The position numbers were made by a program, and so were the translations under genes. From assembly GCF_004345605.1 (NCBI RefSeq), contig NZ_SLVY01000016.1, positions 62,001 through 126,000 on the forward strand: a stretch of DNA of 64,000 bases, read 5' to 3'. Numbering within the stretch: position 1 is the stretch's first letter; every line of letters starts with the position of its first letter. Shown one piece after another: positions 43,601-55,600 of this stretch. Origin of the DNA: Rhodococcus sp. SMB37 (GTDB taxonomy: Bacteria; Actinomycetota; Actinomycetes; Mycobacteriales; Mycobacteriaceae). Below the pieces are notes generated by a model. It searched no databases. It saw only the letters and a list, made by a program, of their open reading frames with translations, and was not told the DNA's origin.

Positions 43601-46600
43601 CGTTGCCGACGTATTCGCCGAGGTCCTCGGCATCGACCGGGTGGGTGCGCACGACGACTTCTTCGCGCTCGGCGGCAACTCGCTGTCGGCGACGCGGGTG
43701 ATCGCGCGGCTCGACTCGTCGCTCGGGGTCCGTGCGTTGTTCGAGAACCCGACGGTCGCGGCGCTGGCAGTCGCGGCCCGCGGCAGCGCGACGGGGGACC
43801 GTCCTGCTCTGGTCGCGGGTCCGCGACCCGAGCGCATCCCACTCTCGCCCGCGCAGCAGAGAATGTGGTTGATCAACCGGTTCGACCCCGCATCGCCGGT
43901 CTACAACATCCCCGTCGCGGTGCGCCTGTCCGGGCACCTCGACGTCGACGCACTACAGGCAGCGGTCGACGACGTCGTGCAGCGGCACGAGACCCTCCGC
44001 ACCATTTTCCCCATGGCCGAATGTCACCTTCGGTCAGTCCAACTGACCGAAGGTGACATTCGGCCATCAGCGCCGGAGGCGCTACCGCACCAGGTGGTGG
44101 TCGACGCCGCACCGCTCGATCTCACCCCGCGTGTCGTCACCGCCGACACTCTGTACGACGAGATCGTCGCCGTCGCCGGTCGTGGGTTCGACGTCACCGT
44201 CGAGACTCCCGCCCGCGGAGCGCTGCTCCAGCTCACAGGCGACGAGCACGTCCTCGTCGTCGTGGTTCACCACATCGCCGCAGACGGCGCCTCGACGATG
44301 CCGCTCTCCCGCGACATTCTCGTCGCCTACCAGGCGCGACTGTCCGGATCGGAACCAGCGTGGGCGCCGCTCGCCGTGCAGTACGCCGATTACGCGGTGT
44401 GGCAACGCGCTCTGCTGGGCGATCACTCGGATCCCGCGTCGATCGCGGCGCGTCAGCTCGCGTACTGGACCGAGACGCTCGCGGACAAGCCTGCGGTGCT
44501 CGATCTGCCCGCCGACCGCCCGCGACCGGCAGTCGCCTCACAGCGCGGCGCCCGCACCGAATTCCGCATCGACCCCGGCACCGTGCGCGCGCTCGACGAC
44601 CTCGCCCGGAGCCACGGCGCGACCCGCTTCATGGTCCTGCACGCGGCGCTCGCCGTGCTGCTCGGCAGGCTCGGATCCAGCGACGACGTCAGCGTGGGCA
44701 CGCCCATCGCCGGTCGCGGGGAGGCCGCGCTCGACGATCTTGTGGGCATGTTCGTCAACACCCTCGTGTTGCGCACCCGGATCGATCCGGGCACCGGATT
44801 CGCCGAGTTCCTCGAACAAGTCCGCGACATCGACCTCGCCGCATTCGGTCATGCCGACGTGCCGTTCGAGGAGATCGTCGACGCCGTCGACCCCGTCCGC
44901 TCGCAAGCACACGCACCGCTGTTCCAAGTGTCGCTGTCGCTGCAGAACCAGGGCACCGGAACCCTCGAGCTGCCCGGCCTCGCGGTGGAACCCCTCGAGC
45001 CCGGCATCGACGTCGCCAAGGTCGATCTCGAGTTCACCCTCCGTGACCACGACGGTGGACTCGCTATGTCGCTCACCTACGCGACCGATCTGTTCGACTC
45101 CTCGACCGCCGCAACCCTCACGGACCGGTGGGGACGACTGCTTCGCGCGATCGCGTCCGACCCGACGCTCACCGTGGGCGACCTGCCGCTACTCGACGAC
45201 GCCGAGACCGTCCAGGCCCTCGCGCACGCGATTCCCGCTGCACTGCCGGTGCGGTTGCTGCCCGACATCTTCGCCGCCGGTGTCGCTGCGAACCCCTACG
45301 GTATTGCCGCGACCGACGGGACCCGCACGCTCACCTACACCGAACTCGACCGCGCCTCCACCCAGCTCGCTCACAAGCTGCTCGGACGCGGTGTCGCTCC
45401 GGAAACTGTGGTGGCACTGTCGTTCCCACGATCGATCGATGCGATCGTCGCACTGTGGGCGGTCGTGAAGACCGGCGCCGTGTTCGTGCCGATCGACCCT
45501 GCGTTGCCGGCGGCGCGCATCGAGTACCTGCTGTCGGATTCGGGTGCGAGCGTCGGGATCGGCACCGGCCCCTCCGATGTGCAGTGGCTGTCGGTCGAGG
45601 CCGACGACCAGCCCGATACTCCACTCTCGCCGCCGATCACGGCGTCATCCGCGGCGTACATGATCTATACGTCGGGTTCCACCGGCACTCCCAAGGGTGT
45701 CGTCGTCACTCACCGCGGGCTCGCGGCATTCACCGCGGAGCACCGATCGGAACTGGGCCTGGGCACGACCTCGCGGATGCTGCGGTTCTCGTCGTCGAGC
45801 TTCGACGCGTCGGTGTTCGAACAGATCGCCGCGTTCTCCGCCGGCGCCACCATGGTGGTCGCGCCTCCGGACATCGTCGGCGGAGCCGAGCTCACCGATC
45901 TGCTGAGACGCGAACGCGTCACCCACATCCTCTCCGCGCCCGCCGCACTCGGCACGCTGACCACCGGCGGTTTCCCCGACCTCGACGCCGTGGTCGTGGG
46001 CGGAGACGTGTGTCCTCCCGAACTCGTCGAACGATTCGGCCCGACCTGCCGGTTCGTCAACAGCTACGGCCCCACCGAAACCACCATCATCATCACCGCC
46101 ACTGAACCGCTGACGCCGGGCGACGCCATCACCATCGGCACACCCATCGAGGGTTCCGGTGCCGTGGTGCTCGACCACCGGCTGAAGCCCGTCACCGACG
46201 GCGTCATCGGTGAGCTGTACCTGTCGGGTGCCGGTCTTGCACGCGGCTACCACCGGCGCCCCGCCCAGACCGCGTCCCGATTCGTCGCGAACCCGTTCAC
46301 CGGCGACCTCATGTATCGCACGGGCGACCTCGTGCGACGCACCACCACCGGTGAACTCGACTTCGTCGGCCGCAGCGACGCGCAGGTCCAGGTCCGTGGT
46401 CTGCGCATCGAACTCGGTGAGATCGAAGCCGCCCTCACCCGCGGCGACGACGTCGCGCAGGGGATCGTCGTCGTGCATTCGGACCCGCACACCGGCGACC
46501 GCGTCATCGGATACGCGGTGCCGGCGGCGGGAGCCACCGTCGATCCCCAGCAGATCCGCGACCGGCTCGCAGACGAACTCCCGGCGTACATGGTGCCCGC

Positions 46601-49600
46601 GCAGATCCTTGTCCTCGACGCTCTGCCGATCACCGCGCACGGCAAGCTGGACCGCAAGGCCCTGCCCGTCCCCGGGTTCGAAACGCGTGTATTCCGGGTA
46701 CCCGAGGGCCCCGTCGAACAGATCGTCGCCGCGGTCTACGCCGACCTGCTCGGCACCGACCGCGTGGGCCTCGACGACGACTTCTTCGAACTCGGCGGCA
46801 ACTCGCTCAGCGCCACCCAGCTCGTCGCGCGACTCGGCGCTGCCCTCGATACCACCGTCCCGGTGCGGGCCGTGTTCGAGAACCCGACGGTGAGCGCGCT
46901 CGCCGTGGTGATCGCCCACACCGCAGGGGAGGGGTCACGGCCGGCGCTGGTGAAATACGATCGGCCCGAACATATCCCGCTGTCGCTCGCGCAGCAGCGG
47001 ATGTGGTTCTTCAACCGGTTCGATCCCGGATCCGCCGCGTTCAACATTCCGATCGTGCTGCGGCTGACCGGCGCTCTCGACGAACCGGCGCTGCGGGCGG
47101 CGTTGGTCGACGTTCTCGAACGCCACGAATCTCTCCGCACCGTGTACCCGGACACGGACACCGGGCCGACTCAGGTGATCGTGCCGTCGGATCAGGCAGT
47201 CACCGAATTCGTGACGGTCGACGTCACCGCGGAGGTTGCCGACTCGATCCTCGTCGAATTCGCTTCCCGCGGATTCGATCTCAGCATCGACGCCCCGGTG
47301 CGCGCGCGGCTGTTCAGGATCTCCGCCGACGAGCATGTGCTTGCCGTCGTCGCCCATCACATAGCCAGCGACGGCGGATCGCAGGCCCCGATGTCACGCG
47401 ATCTCGTCACCGCATATCTGGCGCGCTCGGACGGTGACGCCCCAGGCTGGGCGCCGCTGCCCGTACAGTACGCCGATTACGCACTGTGGCAGAAGGAGCT
47501 GCTCGGAAGCGAGGACGACTCGTCGTCCCTCATCGCGCGGCAGCTCGCCTACTGGACCGATGCCCTCGCCGATCTCCCTGACCTCGTCGACATGCCCACC
47601 GATCATCCGCGTCCGGCCGTGCAATCGTCGCGCGGAGCCACCGTCGAGTTCTCACTCGACGTCGAACTCGCCGACCGAATCGAACGGTTCACCCGCGAAC
47701 GCGGAGTCACGTTGTTCATGCTCGCGCACGCCGCTGTCGCCGTACTGCTCGCCCGGTGGTCCGGCAGCACCGACATTGCGATCGGCACGCAGGTCGCCGG
47801 TCGCGGCGAACCCGCTCTCGACGATCTTGTCGGGATGTTCGGCAATACTCTCGTGCTGCGCCTGCAGGTCGATCCCGCCACCACGTTCGACGATGTTCTC
47901 GCACAGGCCCGCGACGTCGACCTCGCCGCATTTTCACACCCCGACGTTCCCGTCGAACGACTCGTCGAACTCCTCGACCCGGCACGGTCGACCGCGTATT
48001 CCGCGCTGTTCCAGACGTTGCTCGTCGTGCACAACTTCACCCGCTCCGAGGTGTCGCTGCCCGGATTGACCGTTGCACCGGTGGAACCCGGCGCGGTCGG
48101 CGCGAAACTCGATCTCGAAATCCACCTCGGGGAAAGCGTGGATGCGGACGGACAGCGCACCGGGGTCGACGGGTCCATCACCTACGCGACCGACCTGTTC
48201 ACCGACCACACCGTCGGCCGGCTGTCCGAACACCTCGTGACCCTGCTCGATGCCGCGACCCGAGACTCTCGTGCGGTGGTCGGGGACATCGACCTGCGCG
48301 GGCCCGACGAACGCGCCTTCGTGCACGCCGTCAACGACACCGCGGCCGAGGTCGACCGCGAGACCCTGCTCACCCGCTTCTTCGCACAGTCAGCGAGCAC
48401 ACCGGATGCGGCCGGACTCGTGTTCGACGGCGGAGTGGTGACCTACGGGCAGTTCGCGTCGCGCATCAACCGGCTCGCGCGGCACCTCGTGGGTGCCGGT
48501 GTCGGGCCCGATACGCTCGTCGGGATCTATGCCGCGCGCTCGGTCGAGATGATGGTCGCGATCTACGCGACGCTGCAGGCCGGCGGCGCCTACGTGCCGC
48601 TCGACCCCGAACATCCCGCAGACCGCACCGCGTACGTGCTCGCCACCGCGAAGCCGGTGCTCGTGCTCACCACCTCGGGGGAACGGTCCACGCTTCCGGG
48701 TGAACACCGGGTCGTGGAGGTCGACGCCTCGCTGCCCGACCTGGCCGATGCGCCCCTCACCGACGCCGACAGACTCGCACCCCTGCGTGGCGGCAACATC
48801 GCGTATGTCATCTTCACGTCCGGATCCACCGGGCGACCCAAAGGTGTCGCTGTCGAACACCGCGCCGTGGCCAATCAGATCGCGTGGATGCGGGAACGCT
48901 ACGACCTGGGCCCCGGCGACGCCGCGATGCACAAGACGCCGATCACGTTCGACGCATCGGTGTGGGAACTGTTCTACCCCCTGCAGGTGGGCGCGCGACT
49001 CGTCATCGCCATCCCCGGCGGCCACCGCGACCCCGCCTACCTTGCGCAACTGTCGCGTGACGAGGACGTGAGCATCCTCGAATTCGTGCCGTCGATGCTC
49101 GCGGTGTTCCTGGCCGACCCGGACCTCGAACTACCCGGGTCGGTGAGGTACCTGTCGGTCGGCGGCGAAGCCCTGCCTGCCGACCTCGCCGCCGCGGTCG
49201 CGGCCCGCTCCGATGCAGTCCTCGACAACACATACGGCCCCACCGAAGCCACCGTGACCTCGACGGTGCTGCGCAGCGACGGCAACTACCGCGGCGCGGT
49301 GCCGATCGGACGCCCCATCCGGAACACCACCGCCCACGTCCTCGACGCGCGGTTGCACCCGGCACCGGTGGGCATCCCCGGCGAGCTGTACCTCGGCGGA
49401 CTCCAACTGGCGCGCGGGTATCATGGCCGCCCCGATCTCACGGCCGAACGATTCGTGGCCACTCCGAGTGGTGAACGCCTGTACCGCACCGGTGACCGTG
49501 TGCGGCTGCTTTCCGACGGCACCCTGGATTTCCTCGGCCGCACCGACTTCCAGGTCAAGATCCGAGGCCTACGCATCGAACTCGGTGAGATCGAATCCGC

Positions 49601-52600
49601 GATCGCTGCCCTCGGCGAGGTGGCACGCGTCGTGGTCGTGGCGCACAACAGCAACCACGGACCTCAACTCGTCGCGTACGTCGTGCCGACCGAGGGTGCC
49701 GAAGTGGACAGCGACAAGGTTCGTGGTGCCGCCGGCCGGACGTTGCCGCGCTACATGGTCCCCGACGCAGTGATGATGCTCGACGCATTGCCGCTCAACG
49801 CATCCGGCAAACTCGACCGACGCGCCCTGCCGGAACCCGAAGTGGCCGTCCGCGCATTCCGTGCACCTCGCAGCGACGTCGAACATGCGGTGGCCGCAGC
49901 GATCGTATCGGTGCTCGACGTCGAACGTGCCGGCCTGGACGACAACTTCTTCGCACTCGGTGGAAACTCGCTCGTCGCGACACGTGTGGTGTCGCGGATC
50001 GGTGCGGCACTCGGAGTCGACCTGCCGCTGCGCACTCTCTTCGAGCACCCCACCGTCGAAGCCCTCGCCACGGCGGTGGCGGATCTCGCTACGAATGGTG
50101 CACGACTCCCGCTCGTCGCGAAGGAACGTCCGGAACTTGTGCCGCTGTCGTTCGCGCAGCAGCGGATGTGGTTCTTGAACCGCTTCGTTCCGGATTCGGC
50201 CGCCTACAACATCCCGATCGCGGTGAGGTTGTCAGGCGCCGTCGATGTCGATGCGCTCAACGCGGCGGTCGCCGACCTGATCGACCGCCACGAAATCCTG
50301 CGAACCGTTTACCCCGAGCTCGACGGCACCGCCCACCAGCGTGTCCTGCCGCCACGCGAGGTCACCCTCGATCTCACTCGGGTTCCGGCATCCGACGACG
50401 ACGTGGTCTCGTTGGCAACTGAATTCATCACGTTTGCGTTCGACGTGACCCGCGACGTCCCGGTGCGCGCACGGCTGTTCCACCTCGGCGGCAGTGAACA
50501 CGTGTTGGTCTTCGTCGTGCACCACATCTCGGGCGACGGGTTCTCGATGGCGCCGCTGATGCGCGACGTGATGGTCGCGTACACCGCCCGTACCGCCGGT
50601 GAACGCCCGGCGTGGACACCACTCGCCGTGCAGTACGCCGATTACGCGCTCTGGCAGCGCGAGCTCCTCGGTTCCGAAGACGATGCCTCGAGCCTCGTGT
50701 CGCGACAGATCGCCTACTGGTCCGAGACGCTGGCCGGAGCGCCCGTGGAACTCGATCTGCCTACCGACCGTCCGCGCGCCGCCGTCCGCACACAGCACGG
50801 GGCGCTTCACCGGATCACGATCGACCGCGACCTGTATACCCGACTAGAAGGTATTGCTCGAGAACATCATTCGACTCTTTTTATGGTCATCCATGCGGCT
50901 TTCGCGGTGTTGCTCTCTACATTGTCCGGCAGCCGCGACGTCGCCGTCGGCACTCCCGTCGCAGGGCGTGGTGAGGCGGCGCTCGACGACCTGATCGGGA
51001 TGTTCGTCAACACGCTGGTGCTGCGCACCGACGTCGACCCAGACCGGTCGTTCAGCGAGTTCCTCGACTCCGTCCGCACCACCGACCTCGCCGCGTTCGC
51101 GCACGCCGATGTCCCGTTCGAAAGCCTCGTCGACGTCCTCGCACCGGTCCGATCGCAATCTCGGACCCCGCTGTTCGAGGTCATGCTCGTCCTGCAGAAC
51201 ATGCAGCACGCCGCATTCGAACTCGACGACGTACGGATGAGCGCCCTCGACATCGACTTCGCCGAGGCACGTTTCGATCTGCAGCTCACGTTGGGCGAAA
51301 CCTACGACGGCGCCGGCGACATCACCGGAATGGTCGCCGAATTCACCTACGCAACAGCACTGTTCGATGCCCCCACCATCGAGACGATCGCCGGCCGCTT
51401 CGAACGCGTACTGCGGACCGTGGTGGACGAGCCCGAACGCCGACTTTCGACCATCGACGTGCTCGAGCCCACCGAGCGCGCGGAGCTGCTCACCACCTGG
51501 ACCGGCACCGCGCCGCAGGGGACCCTGCCGAGCCTGTTCGACGCGCAGGTGCAGCGGACGCCGGACGCGATCGCGGTGGTGGCCGACGACGTCACCCTCA
51601 CCTACCGTGAGTTCGATGCGCGCGTGAACCGCCTGGCGCGTCACCTGATCTCGTTGGGCGTCGGACCCGAGACCCACGTCGCGTTGGCGATGGCGCGGTC
51701 GCTGCACCAGCTGGTCGCGATGTACGCGATCGTCAAGGCCGGTGGCGCTTACGTCCCGATCGACCCGGACCTGCCCGACGAGCGCAACGAGTACGTGCTC
51801 GAGATGACAGCACCCGTTCTCCTCGTAGCGACCTCGGACGAGGCGCTCACCGCGCGCAGCAACGCCCCGCTGCTGCTCGTCGACAGGGTCGAACTGACGG
51901 ATCTGGCCGACACGACGGTGACGGATGCGGAGCGGATCGGTGCGCTGCGTCCGGAGAACACCGCGTGGGTGATCTTCACGTCGGGCTCCACCGGCAAGCC
52001 CAAGGGTGTGTCGGTTCCGCATGGGCAGGCCGCGGTCGCGATCGACTGGCGTCAGCAGCGGTACCGACTCGGGGTCGGCGACACCGTCCTCCAGAAGACC
52101 GCGTTCACGTTCGACGCGTCGGGTCGCGAATTCTGGTGGCCGCTCACTGCCGGTGCGCGCCTCGTCGTCGCCTCACCGGACGGGCACCGCGACCCGTCCT
52201 ACCTCGCCGCAGCCATCGAAGAACACGGCGTGACCTCGGCGTACTTCGTTCCGTCGGTGCTCAGCGAGGTAGTGGCGATGGCGCGCGTGGGGCAACTGGA
52301 CTCGCTGCGCCAGGTGTACTGCTCGGGTGAGGTCCTGACTCCGCGTCTCGCGCAGGCCGTGCATGCGGCGAGCGGGGCGGAGGTGTCCAACGAATACGGG
52401 CCGACCGAGTTCACGCTCTCGATCACCCGCCATGTCGCGTCCGACACAGGCGTGCCGTCGCTGCCCGTCGGCGTTCCGCAGGGCGACGCGGGTGCGTACG
52501 TCCTCGACACCAGGCTTCAGCCCGTTCCGCGCGGTACCGCGGGCGAGTTGTATCTCGCGGGACAGCAGCTCGGTCGCGGCTACGTGTCGCGGTCGGAACT

Positions 52601-55600
52601 GACCGCAGAGCGGTTCGTCGCAGACCCCTACGGACCCACCGGAACCCGGATGTACCGCACGGGCGACCTCGTGCGGTGGAACAGTGCCGGCGAACTCGAA
52701 TACATGGGCCGCACCGACTTCCAGGTCAAGCTACGCGGTCTGCGTATCGAACTCGGCGAAGTGGAAGCCGCGTTCGGTGCGCACCCCGCGGTGCGTCAGG
52801 TCGTCGTGGTGCTGAGGAAGGATCCGCACGTCGGCGACAGCCTCGCCGCATATCTCGTCGCGCACGACGCCGCAGTCCTCGACGTCGACGACGTGAAGAA
52901 TGCGGTGGCACAGCGTGTCCCGTCGTACATGGTGCCGTCGACCGTGATGGTGCTCGAGCGGATGCCGCTCAATCCTTCAGGCAAGGTCGACCGCAAGTCG
53001 CTGCCCGATCCCGTGTTCGAAGAACGTGAATTCCGCGCACCGGTGACGCATGTCGAGCAGACCGTCGCGTCCGTATTCGCCGAGGTCCTCGGTGTCGAGC
53101 GTGTCGGGCTGGATGACGACTTCTTCGCGCTCGGCGGCAACTCCCTCGTCGCGACTCGCATCGCCGCCCGCATCGGAGCAGCGCTGCGCACCACCGTGCC
53201 GGTTCGTGCGATCTTCGAGGCGCCCACGGTGGTGGGCCTGGCCGCCGAAGTGTTCCGGTACGGATCCGCCGACCGCCCGGCCCTCGTGCCGCAGGAACGC
53301 CCCGAGCGGATCCCGTTGTCGCTCGCGCAACAGCGGATGTGGTTCCTCAACCGATTCGATCCCGAATCCGCGACCTACAACATCCCGGCGGCGATCAGGC
53401 TCACGGGCGACCTGGACGTCGAGGCGCTGCGCGGCGCAGTCGGCGACCTCCTCGCACGCCACGAAATCCTGCGAACCGTTTATCCCGAGATCGACGGTGC
53501 CGGAGTACAGGTCATCAGGCCTGTCTCCGAGGTCACCCTCGATCTCATCGAGGAGGACGTCGAACCGGGCAGTGCGGTCGAGGTCGTCACGGGGGTAATC
53601 CGATCGGGTTTCGACGTGACCGCGGAAGTACCGGTACGTGCACGTCTTCTTCGTGTCGGCGAGCGCGAGTTCATTCTCGTCGTCGTCGTGCACCACATCG
53701 CTGCCGACGGCTTCTCGATCGGACCGATGCTCCGGGACGTGATGGTCGCGTACGCGGCCAGGTCGACCGGGGAAGCCCCTGCCTGGGCGCTGCTCGACGT
53801 GCAGTACGCCGACTACAGCCTCTGGCAACGCGACATACTGGGCTCCGAAGACGACCCGAAGAGCGTGATCTCGAGGCAGATCGATTACTGGGTCCACGCC
53901 CTCGACGATGTCCCCGACGTCCTCGAACTGCCGGCCGATCGTGCGCGACCGGCTGTGGCCTCCTACCGCGGCGCCACCCACCGCATGCAACTCGACGCCT
54001 CGACGCACCGGAGCCTGCTCGATCTGGCCCGTAGCCGGAACGCGACGCTGTTCATGGTGCTGCACAGCGCCCTGAGCGCAGAACTCGCGTGGCTGGGTGC
54101 CACCGACGACATCGCGATAGGAACCCCCGTAGCCGGGCGCGGCGACCAAGCGCTCGACGACCTGATCGGCATGTTCGTCAACACCCTCGTGCTCCGCACC
54201 CGGGTCGATCCCGAGGAGCCGTTCTCGGCGTTGCTGTCGCGTTCCCGAGACATCGCCCTCGGCGCCTTCGCGCACGCGGACGTGCCGTTCGAGCGACTCG
54301 TCGAGGTCCTCGACCCGCCGCGGTCACAGGCACGGAACCCGCTGTTCCAGGTGATGCTCACCCTCCAGAACATGGAGCGCAGCCACTTCGAACTCGGCGA
54401 CGTCCGGATCGAGGTGATCGAGGCCGATCTCGGCGAAGCCAAGGTCGACCTGCAGGTCACCGTGTTCGAACAGTTCGACGACGACGGCGCACCCGCCGGC
54501 ATCGACGCGGCGTGGACGTATGCGACCGACCTGTTCGACGACGCGACCGTCGTTTCGTTCGCAGCGCGCTTCACGCGGTTGCTGGGCGCGACCGTCGCAG
54601 ATCCGGACCTGCGCGTCGCTGCGCTGCCGTTGCTCGACGACGTCGAGCGGACCCGGGTCCTGGCGCTCGGTGTTGGGCCGGAACTCGTTGTACACAGGGG
54701 GATCACCGATCCGAATTCCGAGCCGACCGCAGTCACTTCGGCCGACATATCATTGACCCGTCGTGAATTCGACGAACGTGTCGCGGGGCTGGCTCGTGAA
54801 CTGATCGCACGTGGCGTCGGGCCGGAGACACGTGTCGCGGTGTACATGGAGCGCAGCATCGACCTGCTCGTCGCCATCCACGCCATTCTTCAGGCCGGTG
54901 GCGCGTACGTCCCGCTCGACCCCGATCACCCGGCCGAGCGTGTCTCTCACATCATCGAGACTGCGAAGCCTGTTCTCGCGCTGGTCAGTTCCTCTGGCGT
55001 TGTCCTTCCCGTCTCGACGCTCGATGTCAATTCGGTGGGTGCATCGAACGGCACGTCACCGATCTCAGACGACGAGCGGCTCGCACCGCTACGCGCCGGC
55101 CACACCGCGTATGTGCTGTTCACCTCGGGATCGACGGGCCGGCCGAAGGGCGTCGCCGTCACACATCGCGCGCTGGGCACTCAGCTCGACTGGATGCAGC
55201 ACACGCTCGAGCTGACCTGCGACGACGTGATTCTGTGGAAGACACCCGTGACATTCGACGCGTCGGTGTGGGAGTTACTGCTGCCCATGCGTCTCGGCGC
55301 GCGCCTCGTCGTCGCCGCCCCCGATGGCCACACCGATCCGGCTTACCTCGCGTCGGTGATCGCCTCGGAGAAGGCCACGGTTGCCCAGTTCGTGCCGTCG
55401 GTGCTCGATCTCGTGCTCGACGAGGATCCCGGATCGTCGCTGCAACATGTGTTCTCGGGCGGCGAAGCGCTTCGGTCCGCTACCGCCGAACGCGTGTGCG
55501 ATGTGCTCGGCGCACAGATCCACAACCTGTACGGGCCGACGGAAACCACGATGCAGGTCGCTCACCGTACCGGCGCATCCGCTTCGGGCCCGAGTATTCC

